This document shows, one piece after another, positions 8,701 to 15,984 of a stretch of 64,000 nt of DNA (the stretch's first letter is position 1; each line of letters starts with the position of its first letter). The notes beneath the pieces are model-generated. The model saw only the letters and a program-made list of their open reading frames with translations, was not told where the DNA came from and ran no database searches. Location of the stretch: the NCBI RefSeq assembly GCF_001854805.1, contig NZ_MBLO01000263.1, positions 1 through 64,000 of the forward strand, given 5' to 3'. Origin of the DNA: Pseudofrankia coriaricola (GTDB taxonomy: Bacteria > Actinomycetota > Actinomycetes > Frankiales > Frankiaceae). Position numbers and translations under genes: made by a program.

Positions 8701-9464
8701 ACGGGGGCATCCTCGCCATCAACGGTCTGTCGCTGCGCCTCGAAGCAGGCCAGATCCTCGGAATCATCGGCCCCAACGGCGCCGGCAAGACGACGCTGTT
8801 TGACATCATCTCGGGCTATCTCGTTCCGGACTCCGGGGCCATCATCCTCAACGGCGCCGACGTGACCTCCTACGGTCCCGACCGGCGCGCCCGGCTTGGC
8901 CTGGGTCGCTCGTTCCAGGACGCACGGCTGTTCCCCAACCTCACGGTGAACGACACCATCGCGTTGGCCCTGGAACGGAGCATCGAGATCAAGGACCCGG
9001 TCGCCGCCGCACTGAACCTGCCGAGCGTCGCCGACAGCGAGCGCAAGATCGCGGCCCGAGTCGCCGAGCTCGTGGAGCTCATGGGCCTTGAGGCCTACCG
9101 CGACAAGTTCATCCGTGAGCTGTCTACGGGAACCCGCCGGGTCGTCGACATCGCGTGCACCTTTGCCCACCGGCCTTCGGTCCTCCTCCTCGACGAACCC
9201 TCCTCCGGCATCGCGCAGCGCGAGACCGAGGCACTCGCGCCACTGCTGCGTCGCGTGCAGGTGGAGACCGGGGCCAGCCTCATCGTGATCGAGCACGACA
9301 TGCCCTTGCTGAGGGACGTCTCCGACGAGCTCATCGCACTCGAATTCGGTCAGGTCGTGACCCGGGGCAACCCGGACGACGTCCTCATCGACCCCCGCGT
9401 CGTCGCCTGCTACCTCGGGACCGACGACGCGACCGTCTATCGTTCCGGCGCACTTGGCGGGTGA
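5667..9464 (+). CDS. Four-domain fused Liv-type ABC transporter (LivH-LivM-LivF-LivG)
   Basis: A single 1265-residue protein holds every membrane and ATPase part of a branched-chain-type importer. LivH-like permease about residues 50-340 (ALGLALVYRANRVVNFAQAG); LivM-like permease about 370-690 (GWAGQVSLGHVAFMAIGAG); LivF-type ATPase about 738-975 (Walker A GTNGAGKST near 771, LSGGEQQ near 872, LILIDELSLGL); LivG-type ATPase about 1000-1260 (Walker A GPNGAGKTT near 1034, LLLDEPSSG, with an altered signature LSTGTRR). No stop or frame break joins the parts. These subunits are usually four genes; partial fusions are known. GTG 5667 follows the binding-protein stop by one base (coupling likely); ATG 5736 is an alternative start. 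Confidence 0.93.
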   Translation: MRTPTDPAITGAGADVRPTLASAMNDPRVRGVLRALACVVVFLAVQRVLWPAPAGVLVKGVILGLLSSLLALGLALVYRANRVVNFAQAGLGVAPATVMVLLIANYGWPYPVGFVLALASAGVLGVVVYVMLIRQFFKAPRLILTVVTIGVSQMLLGLSALVADWLDGSSFTRVEPPFSFRLTISPVTFNAFHLIAAIAAPVAIVALFVFLRRSRVGLAIRATAENAERAATLGVPVERIQTVVWAVAATLSALGVFLASGVGGEALGTPGVVAGPATLLRALAAAVIGRMERLGVIVAAAVGLGMLDQAIFWHTGNGQLVEPIIFLVILGALLLQRRRGGSRVEDSDTSSWRAVAEARPVPVELAGLPEVRWTRRAVVGALAAVALAVPWMMGPGRTNLAALVLIYMLVGLSLVVLTGWAGQVSLGHVAFMAIGAGVSGAITVHWHWDLLESFLIAAVCGAGAAVLVGLPALRIKGLFFAVTTFALAVTTSTYLLNTDVIHWLPGPNDHIDRLPLLGRLAIDSERRFYYLCLAFVGIALLMIRGMRRSRTGRALMGIRDNQRAAESYGINASRVTLTAFAASGALAAVAGALFVHSQQTLDATQFGITDSLRVFTMVVIGGLGSVPGAVIGALYLNGVTWFLVLLPDRGPIQWGVEVLATGGGLIAVLGLMPNGLGSLLYGVRDIGLRAVGRRRGLLVPSLIADAAGTRTADDAARTRKIVAPPKPQPAIRVAEPAPLLAVRNLDAGYDGVQVLFGVDFEVQAGEIVALLGTNGAGKSTLLRVVAGLTRAKRGSIELDRAALRGRATKIASCGVSLVPGGRGVFPSLTVGENLRVATWRLDGDAASAHLAMEDVLGRFPVLRRRWATAAGNLSGGEQQMLTLAQSFLRKPRLILIDELSLGLAPVVVSELMDAVRTFRDEGATVVLVEQSVNVALTIADEAYYMEKGEVRFHGPTAELLHRPDLLRSVYMEGAATRGTTRGHAEQPESPRRTSNNGPTSTVLEVAEVSKHYGGILAINGLSLRLEAGQILGIIGPNGAGKTTLFDIISGYLVPDSGAIILNGADVTSYGPDRRARLGLGRSFQDARLFPNLTVNDTIALALERSIEIKDPVAAALNLPSVADSERKIAARVAELVELMGLEAYRDKFIRELSTGTRRVVDIACTFAHRPSVLLLDEPSSGIAQRETEALAPLLRRVQVETGASLIVIEHDMPLLRDVSDELIALEFGQVVTRGNPDDVLIDPRVVACYLGTDDATVYRSGALGG

Positions 9465-9525
9465 TCGAAGAGCCGCGAGGTTGCATCCAGCTGATGGAAG
9501 CGCCTGACCTCGCGGGCGCTATACG

Positions 9526-9548
9526 GTCGACTGAGTCCACTATATTAT
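9526..9548 (+). promoter_or_regulatory. Operator/-10 promoter for the LLM gene at 9615
   Basis: GTCGACTGAGTCCAC (9526-9540), an imperfect inverted repeat of GTCGAC around a 3-bp centre, is followed by TA and TATTAT (9543-9548). A repressor bound there would cover the space just upstream of -10. The same layout occurs at 3566 and, reversed, at 13464. The gene starts 66 nt beyond the -10. Confidence 0.6.
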
Positions 9549-9614
9549 CGAGGGCAACGCCCCGCACAGCGCGAAAGGGCGAGGCGGCGGCGATCCACCA
9601 GAGAAGAGGGCAAT

Positions 9615-10433
9615 GTGCTCACAGGAACGGGCATTTGGTCGACGGCGCTCCGCTATGGTGACCCGGGGTCGGTCCCCGACGCCGCCGCCGAGCTCGAGTC
9701 GCTCGGGTACACGGCAGTGTGGGTTCCCGACTTCGGTGGCCCAGTCTTCGACTCGCTGGACGCCCTGCTGCGTGCGACCTCGACCATCACTGTGGCAACG
9801 GGTGTCATGAACGTGTGGATGCAGACGGCCGAGGCAGCCAACACGTGGTGGAACGCGCTCTCCTCCGACCATCGGTCCCGCGTGCTCCTCGGCCTGGGTG
9901 TCAGCCACGCGCCGCTCATCGGGGAAGCGTGGGGTCGGCCGCTCGCCACGATGGAGGCGTTTCTCGGCGCGCTCGAGGTGCCTCGGGAGCAGCGGTGTCT
10001 GGCGGCCCTCTCGCCGAAGATGCAGCAGCTGGCGCGCGAGCGCACCGCGGGCTCGCTGCTCTACCTCGTGACGCCGGAACACACGGCGACGGCCCGGGAG
10101 AACCTGGGCGAGGGCCGGTTCCTCGCTGTCGCGCAAAACGTCGTGCTCGACAGCGACCCGAAGTCGGCGCGCGACGTCGCCCGCCAGGAGCTGGCGCAGG
10201 TCTCGAAGTTGCCGAACTACGCCAACAACTGGAAGCGGGCGGGCTTCACTGACGACGACATCGCGTCACTCAGTGATCCCCTGGTCGATGCCGTGTTCGT
10301 CTGCGGAGATGTGGACGCGATCGCCGAGCGTGTGGCACAGCACCGGGCCGCGGGTGCCGACCACGTCTGCCTCCAGGTCGCGCCGGGCGGTGAACTTCAT
10401 CCCGACGTGTGGAAGGCACTGCGCGGTGTCTGA
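9615..10433 (+). CDS. F420-dependent LLM-class oxidoreductase (TIGR03620-like)
   Basis: A 272-residue TIM-barrel protein of the luciferase-like family. The start MLTGTGIWSTALRYGDPGS, AAAELESLGYTAVWVPDFGG, the ATSTITVATGVMNVW strand and SRVLLGLGVSHAPL are typical of the actinobacterial branch thought to use coenzyme F420. Known members reduce or oxidise alcohols, enones or similar substrates with F420. GTG 9615 follows AGAAGAGGGCA; an overlapping ATG in another frame two bases earlier is not used. It has its own promoter with the shared operator and is closed by the strong hairpin at 10443-10490. Substrate unknown. Confidence 0.88.
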   Translation: MLTGTGIWSTALRYGDPGSVPDAAAELESLGYTAVWVPDFGGPVFDSLDALLRATSTITVATGVMNVWMQTAEAANTWWNALSSDHRSRVLLGLGVSHAPLIGEAWGRPLATMEAFLGALEVPREQRCLAALSPKMQQLARERTAGSLLYLVTPEHTATARENLGEGRFLAVAQNVVLDSDPKSARDVARQELAQVSKLPNYANNWKRAGFTDDDIASLSDPLVDAVFVCGDVDAIAERVAQHRAAGADHVCLQVAPGGELHPDVWKALRGV

Positions 10434-10442
10434 CAGGCTGCT

Positions 10443-10490
10443 GACCCGCGAGCCGAGCGGCCAACACCATGGCCGCTCGGCTCGCGGGTC
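10443..10490. terminator. Bidirectional hairpin terminator between convergent genes
   Basis: Perfect 20-bp arms GACCCGCGAGCCGAGCGGCC (10443-10462) and their complement (10471-10490) surround an 8-nt loop AACACCAT. It lies exactly between the stop codons of the convergent LLM and GntR genes (10433 and 10492). There is no T tract, as is usual for actinobacterial hairpin terminators. Confidence 0.85.
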
Positions 10491-10491
10491 G

Positions 10492-12108
10492 TCACCCGAT
10501 CAGGTCGACCACCAGGAGGTGACCCAACTCGGACGCTTCGTCGTACGCCGCCGTGGGACGGACCAATGCCTCCCAGACGGATCTTGCCTTGGACGAGTCC
10601 TGGGTGGCCATGGCCTCGACGAGCTCCAAGAAGGCCTGTCGCCTACGGATGCAATCCAGGTGACTGAACCTGGCTCCCTCCGGCGTCTGGGTAAGGGTCG
10701 CAGTGATGCCAACCCGAACCCACTGGAGCATCTCGGCGACGACCGCGAGTGCGGGGTTGCGCGTGCTCGCGAACGCAGCCGTGATGCCGTCCCGCCAGAC
10801 CTGGACGAACCGTGGCCTGTCATCGACGCACCCTGCCATGTCGGCCTCGATGGCGCGGAGCGTCTTCAGGGAACTGCGGCTCACACGGGACGCAGCAAGC
10901 TCCATCATGGCGGGCTCGATCAACTGCACGGCTCTGGCGAAGTCCGCGACCGTCGTCTGCTGAGCCTCGAGCACGTTTCCGGCGAGCTGCGCAGCGCGAT
11001 CGCTGGCCGGGTGTCGAATCGAAGGCCCAGCACGGTCGCCGGGGCGAAGGTCCAGCAGCCGTTCCATCTCCAAGATCCGCAATGCTTCGCGCAGCGTCGG
11101 TCGGGAGACGCCGAACTCCTTTGCCAGTTCCATGATCGGCGGCAGCCGGTCCCCGTCCTGAAGACGGCCATCGGCGATCCGGCATCTGACCTCGGTCGCC
11201 ACGACCGCCGCTGCTCGTTGCGTCGGCTCCTCACCGACCCGGGTCGCCTGCGCCGTCCACAGCGGCGTGACGTCGATGGGATCGCGACTCTCGCGTCTGC
11301 GTAGGACGAGCCTGCTCGTATTGATGAGGTAGTCGCTCCATGCCTCCTTGGCGACGGTGGCATCGCGTCGCAGAGCAGCGTCGAGAAACGAGCTGTGTCC
11401 GGCGACCACCGTCCGGGCGACGCGCGCCGCCGAACGGGGATCTGTGGCGCCGACCGCCGCATAGACCTGGCCGGCGTAGATGTCGCGGAGGACGCCGGCG
11501 ATGACGGCGATGGAACGGTTGCCGCAGACATCCGTCATCGCCTGGTCGAAGGCGACGACAGCCGTCGCGAACGAGAGAGGGTCTCCTTCGGCGCGCCGTT
11601 CCTCGTCATGGAGCGCCACGAGACGGTCGAGCTCGTCGTCGCTGGCCCGGATCGCGACTTCCAGCGCAGCGCGCGGCTCGATGACGGACCGAGCCTCCTC
11701 GAGGTCCGCCACTGTGGCCTTCCGGACCTGCAGGAGCAGGGCGACGTACCGGCCTACCGATGCCAGTCCTGGCCGGCGAACCACCGCGCCGCCACTGCGG
11801 CCGCGGCGGATCTCGATGAGCGACTCGGACTCGAGGATCCGCAGTGCCTCTCGAAGCGTCTCGCGGGAGACCTCCAGCGCCGCTGTGAGGTCAGATTCCG
11901 TGGGGAGCCGTTGGTCGGCGACCAGCTCGCCGCTCAGGATCTGTCGCCGAAGATCGGCGGCCAGGAGATGCGAGGTCTTCCAGGTTCGGCGAGGCGTATT
12001 CCACGACGGGCGGGGCAGAGCGTCCAGTCGTCCGGCCGTGGGTGCGAAGCCCGATTGGGCCGGCGTGGCCTTCATCAAGTCGATCGCCACTGATGCGTCG
12101 ATCGCCAC
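10492..12108 (-). CDS. Double GntR/FCD transcriptional regulator (internal duplication)
   Basis: 538 residues contain two complete GntR-FCD units in tandem. First helix-turn-helix about residues 45-110 (RLPTESDLTAALEVSRETLR, EALRILESESLIEIRRG), first FCD about 125-275; second helix-turn-helix about 295-360 (RLPPIMELAKEFGVSRPTLR, EALRILEMERLLDLRPG), second FCD about 380-530. Normal family members have about 230 residues. The FCD His ligands are incomplete (FDQAM in place of FHxA in the first; HLDCIRRRQ in the second). One chain could act as a built-in dimer. It lies amid promoters sharing a GTYGAC-N3-GTCRAC palindrome, which makes it the likely local regulator (inference). The start lies in an 18-bp repeat, so an N-terminus 7-11 residues shorter is possible. 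Confidence 0.9.
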   Translation of the reverse strand: MAIDASVAIDLMKATPAQSGFAPTAGRLDALPRPSWNTPRRTWKTSHLLAADLRRQILSGELVADQRLPTESDLTAALEVSRETLREALRILESESLIEIRRGRSGGAVVRRPGLASVGRYVALLLQVRKATVADLEEARSVIEPRAALEVAIRASDDELDRLVALHDEERRAEGDPLSFATAVVAFDQAMTDVCGNRSIAVIAGVLRDIYAGQVYAAVGATDPRSAARVARTVVAGHSSFLDAALRRDATVAKEAWSDYLINTSRLVLRRRESRDPIDVTPLWTAQATRVGEEPTQRAAAVVATEVRCRIADGRLQDGDRLPPIMELAKEFGVSRPTLREALRILEMERLLDLRPGDRAGPSIRHPASDRAAQLAGNVLEAQQTTVADFARAVQLIEPAMMELAASRVSRSSLKTLRAIEADMAGCVDDRPRFVQVWRDGITAAFASTRNPALAVVAEMLQWVRVGITATLTQTPEGARFSHLDCIRRRQAFLELVEAMATQDSSKARSVWEALVRPTAAYDEASELGHLLVVDLIG

Positions 12109-12114
12109 TGATGC
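12079..12114. repeat. Perfect 18-bp tandem repeat over the GntR start codon
   Basis: GTCGATCGCCACTGATGC is present twice (12079-12096, 12097-12114). On the minus strand each copy carries a candidate GTG start (GTG GCG ATC GAC), so the duplication adds six codons or moves the start without changing frame. Confidence 0.8.
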
Positions 12115-12373
12115 TGAGCGTACTGGCGCACGCGCACCGTCCTTCGTTCTTCGCGGGTTCCGATCAGGGTGAGAACACCCAAGTCTATGCGCTCACAGGC
12201 GAGGTACTGGTGAAGCCGGCGACCTAGTCGGCGAGATGGTCGAGCCTCGGCACGTCGCGGGCCAGGTAGCCGGCCGGTCGAGGTCGCCTGTGAGGTAGCC
12301 GACATGGAGGCAGGTGGCGGTCGGACTTACCAGCTGGAGGACCCGCGGCGAGCCCGGCACCTGATCGTCTCCA

Positions 12374-13342
12374 TCAGGCGAACTTGGGCCGCACTTCGCG
12401 TTCAAACAGCCGGAGCGACTCCCATGCCAGCTCTGGGGGAATACCACCGCACATCGGGTGGAGCGTCACCAACGGGTCCGAACGGGTATGCAGTTCTTCG
12501 ACGTACTGGGCGGGCGTGAGTATCCGGTATCGCCCGTTCGCCCGGAGTACGGCGACGTCGGTCTCCGGTGTGAAGGTCTCCTCGGCACCGTAGAACCAAC
12601 ACGACACGTACGAGTTCCAATCGTGGAGCAGGTACGGCCCCAGCCGTTCCCACGCCGCCTCTGGGTCGTCGGAGAGCGTGACATGGCTGCCGTCGCCCGT
12701 GTCCGTCGGGCCGGGGTCTGGCTTTCCAAGCTTGGAGAGTTCGTCACGATAGAAGTCCCAGGGCCCCGGGTTGCTGGGCACGAACCCGTCGGCGATGCGC
12801 GCTGCCCGGCGGGCCGCTCCCTCGCTGTCCCCACCCATGACGACGGGAGGGCCACCAGGCTGGCATGGCGTGGGCGTGACCCGGACGGTTCGGCCACGGA
12901 ACTCGAACGGCTCGCCGGTGAACGCCTGCTTCAGGGTGGTCACGACCTCCGTGACGCGCTTGGGACGCTCCCGCATCTCGACACCGAACATGTCGAACTC
13001 GTGCCGAGCCCAGCCGCCCACGACGATGATGTCCAGGCGTCCCCGCGCCAACTGGTCGACGACGGCGATGTCCTCGGCCAGCCGCAGCGGGTCATGGAAG
13101 GGCCCGATGAAGGCGGCGATGCTGAGCCGGACCTGCTTCGTCCGCGCCGCCATGGCGGCGGCGACTGGCAGCGGGCTCGGCAGGAGCCCGTCAGGCGATC
13201 CGTGGTGCTCGGGCAGGAGGATCGAAGTGGCGCCGAGGTCGTCGGCCCACACGGCCATCTCGATCGCGGCCGCGAAACGGTCGGCGAGCGGCACACCGGC
13301 GAACTCCGGACTGCGAAAATCGAAGCGAAGCGAGAACCTCAA
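12374..13342 (-). CDS. LLM-class flavin-dependent oxidoreductase
   Basis: A 322-residue bacterial luciferase-like monooxygenase or F420 enzyme. It shows MAVWADDLGATSILLPEHHG, then LPSPLPVAAAMAARTKQVRL, PLRLAEDIAVVDQLARGRLD and GGDSEGAARRAARIADGFVP, with the C-terminal signature LHPMCGGIPPELAW. TTG 13342 was chosen because GAGGAGG lies 9 nt upstream and related proteins begin with xRFSLRFDF; a GTG six codons earlier would include the ribosome-binding site. A promoter/operator lies 120 bp upstream. Its C-terminus is duplicated as a remnant at 3362-3545, and 52843-53841 is a more distant paralogue. Substrate unknown. Confidence 0.9.
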   Translation of the reverse strand: MRFSLRFDFRSPEFAGVPLADRFAAAIEMAVWADDLGATSILLPEHHGSPDGLLPSPLPVAAAMAARTKQVRLSIAAFIGPFHDPLRLAEDIAVVDQLARGRLDIIVVGGWARHEFDMFGVEMRERPKRVTEVVTTLKQAFTGEPFEFRGRTVRVTPTPCQPGGPPVVMGGDSEGAARRAARIADGFVPSNPGPWDFYRDELSKLGKPDPGPTDTGDGSHVTLSDDPEAAWERLGPYLLHDWNSYVSCWFYGAEETFTPETDVAVLRANGRYRILTPAQYVEELHTRSDPLVTLHPMCGGIPPELAWESLRLFEREVRPKFA

Positions 13343-13463
13343 CGGAGATTGCCTCCTCACGGCAGCGATCGAGTGCTTCGAGCGCGGTGCCGTCGTGATT
13401 CCGTGGTGTCCTGGAACGCGGGCCCACGTGAAACTCCACGTACCGAGGCCACACGGCTCTCAG

Positions 13464-13486
13464 ACTATACAGTTGACTCGGTCGAC
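13464..13486 (-). promoter_or_regulatory. Operator/-10 promoter for the LLM gene at 12374
   Basis: On the minus strand GTCGACCGAGTCAAC (13472-13486), a nearly perfect palindrome, is followed by TG and the -10 hexamer TATAGT (13464-13469). It is the best copy of the shared operator and lies about 120 bp before the TTG start at 13342. Confidence 0.65.
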
Positions 13487-13555
13487 TGTCTAACCCAGGC
13501 GCTTCGCGGGATGGCGAGGTCGTCCGGCAGCGCGGCACCCGCAGCCCAAAAATGA

Positions 13556-13578
13556 GTTGACGCAGTCGCATGTTATCT
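13556..13578 (+). promoter_or_regulatory. Operator-like element and -10 upstream of the amidohydrolase
   Basis: GTTGACGCAGTCGCA (13556-13570) is followed by TG and TTATCT (13573-13578), the same spacing as at the other three sites but with a poorer right half-site. The amidohydrolase ATG is 100 nt downstream. Together with 13464-13486 it makes the divergent LLM/amidohydrolase control region. Confidence 0.45.
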
Positions 13579-13641
13579 GGGACGATGCCGAGCATCGACA
13601 GCCGGATCGACGCGGCTGTCGGGTCCACGCTTCGGGCAGGG

Positions 13642-13673
13642 TCCGAGTGAAGGGGAATCCGAGTGAAGGGGAA
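13642..13673. repeat. Perfect 16-bp tandem repeat duplicating the ribosome-binding site
   Basis: TCCGAGTGAAGGGGAA occurs twice in direct tandem (13642-13657, 13658-13673). Each copy holds GAAGGGGAA, and the second sits at proper distance from ATG 13678, so the ribosome-binding site was copied. Each copy also has a GTG; the one at 13663 is in frame but would place the binding site inside the gene. Confidence 0.8.
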
Positions 13674-13677
13674 GTCG

Positions 13678-14949
13678 ATGAGTGCCAACCAGGCGGACGA
13701 GCCGGTCATCCTCGTGTCCAACGACACGCACGTCGGGCCGAGGCTCGTCGAGGACCTCCGTCAGTACTGTCCAGCGAAGCACCTTGATGACTACGACGCG
13801 TTCGCGACGACGAACGGCGCACACACGGTGCCGGACTTCCTGCCACCCCACCCGAACCGCAAGACGCCCGGCCACTATGACCACAAGGCTCGGATCGCCG
13901 ACTATGACTACGACGGCGTCGCCGCTGGTGTGCTTTACCACGGCAGTCAGAATCTCGAGCCGGTCCCGTTCACGCCGTCGAACTCCGGTGACGCGGACCA
14001 CAGGGGCGAGCTGGTCGCGGTTGGTCAGGAGATCTACAACCGGTGGCTGGCAGATTTCGTCTCTCAGGCACCGCATCGTCACGTTGGCTTGGCCCACTTA
14101 CCGATGTGGGACATCGAGGCTGCGACGGCGGAGCTGGTTCGCGCACACGACTCCGGGCTCCGCGGTGTCAACTTCCCAACGTTGCGCGAGGGCATCCTTG
14201 AGTACACCGATTCGGATTGGGACCCCTTCTGGTCAGCGTGCGAGGAGCGCGGGATCCCGCTTGTGACCCACGTGCCCATCGGCGCCGGGTCGACCGCCAA
14301 GGTTCGTCGCCCGGGGTGGTACCTGTCGATGGTGCACTCCATGGAGACCGGCGGCTGGATGTCGAGGCGGGCCATCTGGTGGATGATCTTCGGAGGCGTG
14401 TTCGAACGGCATCCCGGCCTCAAGCTCGTGATCACCGAGTCCCCCGGCAACTGGTGGCCCTGGCTCGTCGCGGAGCTCGACGGCATCTACGAGATGACGA
14501 TGGGCGCGGCCCGTAAGATGATGCCCGAGTTGGTCGAGAGCCTGCCCCTGCGTCCCAGCGAGTACATGGACCGCAACGTGTTCTTCGGGGCCACCTTCAC
14601 CTCCCCGGTCGAGGCCAAGGCGGCCGTCGACGGCGGTTTCTCCACACAACTCATGTGGGGCACCGACTACCCCCACATGGAAGGCACGTTCGTCTATCCC
14701 GACGGCACCGACATGCCCTCGGTGACCAAGCTGTCGCTTCGCAACGGCTTCTCCGGTATCCCCGAGGAGTCCACGCGGCGGATGGTGGGCGAGAACGCCA
14801 TAGAGCTGTACAACCTCGACAGGGCGGCCCTCCAGGCCGTCGCCCGCGAAATCAACGCCCCGACCGCGGCGGAGCTCGCGAGGCAGGTCGATGCCGTCCC
14901 CGAGGGAGCGGCCAGCTTCGCGTTCCGCACCGGGTCGAGTTGGGCCTAG
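13678..14949 (+). CDS. Amidohydrolase-family (amidohydro_2) metal-dependent hydrolase/decarboxylase
   Basis: A 423-residue TIM-barrel metalloenzyme of the ACMSD-like amidohydrolase-2 group. The metal-site signature is modified to NDTHVGPRL; further candidate ligands are His in THVPIGAGS, the ITESPGNWWPWL strand and Asp in TDYPHMEGTF. The family includes decarboxylases and ring-opening hydrolases in aromatic and alicyclic degradation. A second member is at 38992-40257. It is divergent from the LLM gene at 12374 and shares its regulatory region. The VOC gene at 15269 follows on the same strand after 320 bp. Substrate unknown. Confidence 0.9.
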   Translation: MSANQADEPVILVSNDTHVGPRLVEDLRQYCPAKHLDDYDAFATTNGAHTVPDFLPPHPNRKTPGHYDHKARIADYDYDGVAAGVLYHGSQNLEPVPFTPSNSGDADHRGELVAVGQEIYNRWLADFVSQAPHRHVGLAHLPMWDIEAATAELVRAHDSGLRGVNFPTLREGILEYTDSDWDPFWSACEERGIPLVTHVPIGAGSTAKVRRPGWYLSMVHSMETGGWMSRRAIWWMIFGGVFERHPGLKLVITESPGNWWPWLVAELDGIYEMTMGAARKMMPELVESLPLRPSEYMDRNVFFGATFTSPVEAKAAVDGGFSTQLMWGTDYPHMEGTFVYPDGTDMPSVTKLSLRNGFSGIPEESTRRMVGENAIELYNLDRAALQAVAREINAPTAAELARQVDAVPEGAASFAFRTGSSWA

Positions 14950-15268
14950 CCCTGCTGTTCAGCCAATTCCAGCCGATGTGACGGATCCGGCCGGTCCGGT
15001 GACGGGAAAGTGCCCCTGGCCTGGGACGATACGGGCGTCTGACGTCCGATCATCCGCAAGATCGAGGGGCACTTCCCAGGTGAAGTATGGGGACTGGCCG
15101 AGGGGCTTTCCGCGAAGGTCGGTGGGGCCAGTGGAAGGGTGTCGTCTTTGGCGGAACCACGGCACTTGCCGACGCCCGAACGGGGAGTCCGGTACGGGAC
15201 GATCACGTAGCTCATCGACCCGTCACGCCGATTCGAACGGCGTCATGGGCCATGCCGCTGGAGGATTC
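14950..15268. other. Intergenic stretch with an imperfect inverted repeat
   Basis: No gene is seen. GGAAAGTGCCCCT (15005-15017) and AGGGGCACTTCCC (15065-15077) form a 12-of-13 inverted repeat around 47 nt. The spacing is too long for a simple terminator; it could be the relic of a small mobile element or a structured leader for the VOC gene. Confidence 0.4.
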
Positions 15269-15778
15269 ATGCAATTACCCAAGGAACTTGGCGACATTCC
15301 CGTCACCTTCACGCACTTCTGTTACCTGACCCGGGACCTGGAGCATTCGACGGCGTCGCTGAGAGCGCTCGGTGTGAGGGACCTTGAGCGGGTGGATTTC
15401 GGGATGGGTGTCTACGTCATCGCTGAACTGCCGAACGGTGCTGGAATGGCTGGCGAGGCGTCGCCAGGCGCACTGAGGATCGAGCTGCTGTCGCCGACGT
15501 CCGAGGGAAACATCTACAGCGACCACCTGGCCCGTTACGGACCAGGCCTGCACCACATCGGCATTCTCGTCCCCGACTTCGACCAGTACCTCGAGGCGTT
15601 CACCAAGGCCGGGTGCGAGATCGTTTTCGACATGCAGCGAGAGGCGCTTGTGGCAGCAGCCGACTCTGTCGACGGCGCGTCGAAGGACGCTTTCCTCGAG
15701 AACCACCCGACTTACAAGATGTGCTACTTGGACTGCAGCGCCGTCGGATTCCCCACCATCGAGATGGTGAGCCTCTGA
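15269..15778 (+). CDS. VOC-family protein (paralogue of 2776-3213)
   Basis: 169 residues, starting at ATG 15269 after GGAGG. It shares with the first VOC gene THFCYLTRDLEHSTAS, RIELLSPTSEGNIYSDHLAR, GPGLHHIGILVPDFDQYL and YLDCSAVGFPTIEM, but carries an insertion of about 20 residues before the last strands (REALVAAADSVDGASKDAF). Candidate metal ligands are conserved (His in THFCY, Glu in IELL, His in LHHIG). It lies downstream of the amidohydrolase, suggesting successive steps. Reaction unknown. Confidence 0.87.
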   Translation: MQLPKELGDIPVTFTHFCYLTRDLEHSTASLRALGVRDLERVDFGMGVYVIAELPNGAGMAGEASPGALRIELLSPTSEGNIYSDHLARYGPGLHHIGILVPDFDQYLEAFTKAGCEIVFDMQREALVAAADSVDGASKDAFLENHPTYKMCYLDCSAVGFPTIEMVSL

Positions 15779-15984
15779 CCTAGTTTCGCCAGTCGAGCTG
15801 CTGGAGATCGTCGATGTGTTCTCAGCTTGATCGACATCGAGTCGAGGGTCATTCTGTCGGTTTTCGGGTGCGCCAGTTCGCCGCTGCCGTCCCGGTTGGT
15901 GACCTCACCGGCGCCTCGGAATCGGCCGGAGTTTGGGCTGGCGCGTCCTCATGGGGCGGGCCCGGCCGGGCCGTCCCCGAACCG

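Noticed and set aside
10443-10490. Possible small RNA or operator
   Set aside because: The perfect stem lies exactly between two convergent stop codons, where a shared terminator is the simplest reading.
12193-12373. Minus-strand frame with HVGYLTGDLDR, like the start of the VOC proteins (HVCYVTADLEQ)
   Set aside because: Only about 11 residues resemble it before the frame is lost; possible VOC debris but too little to call.
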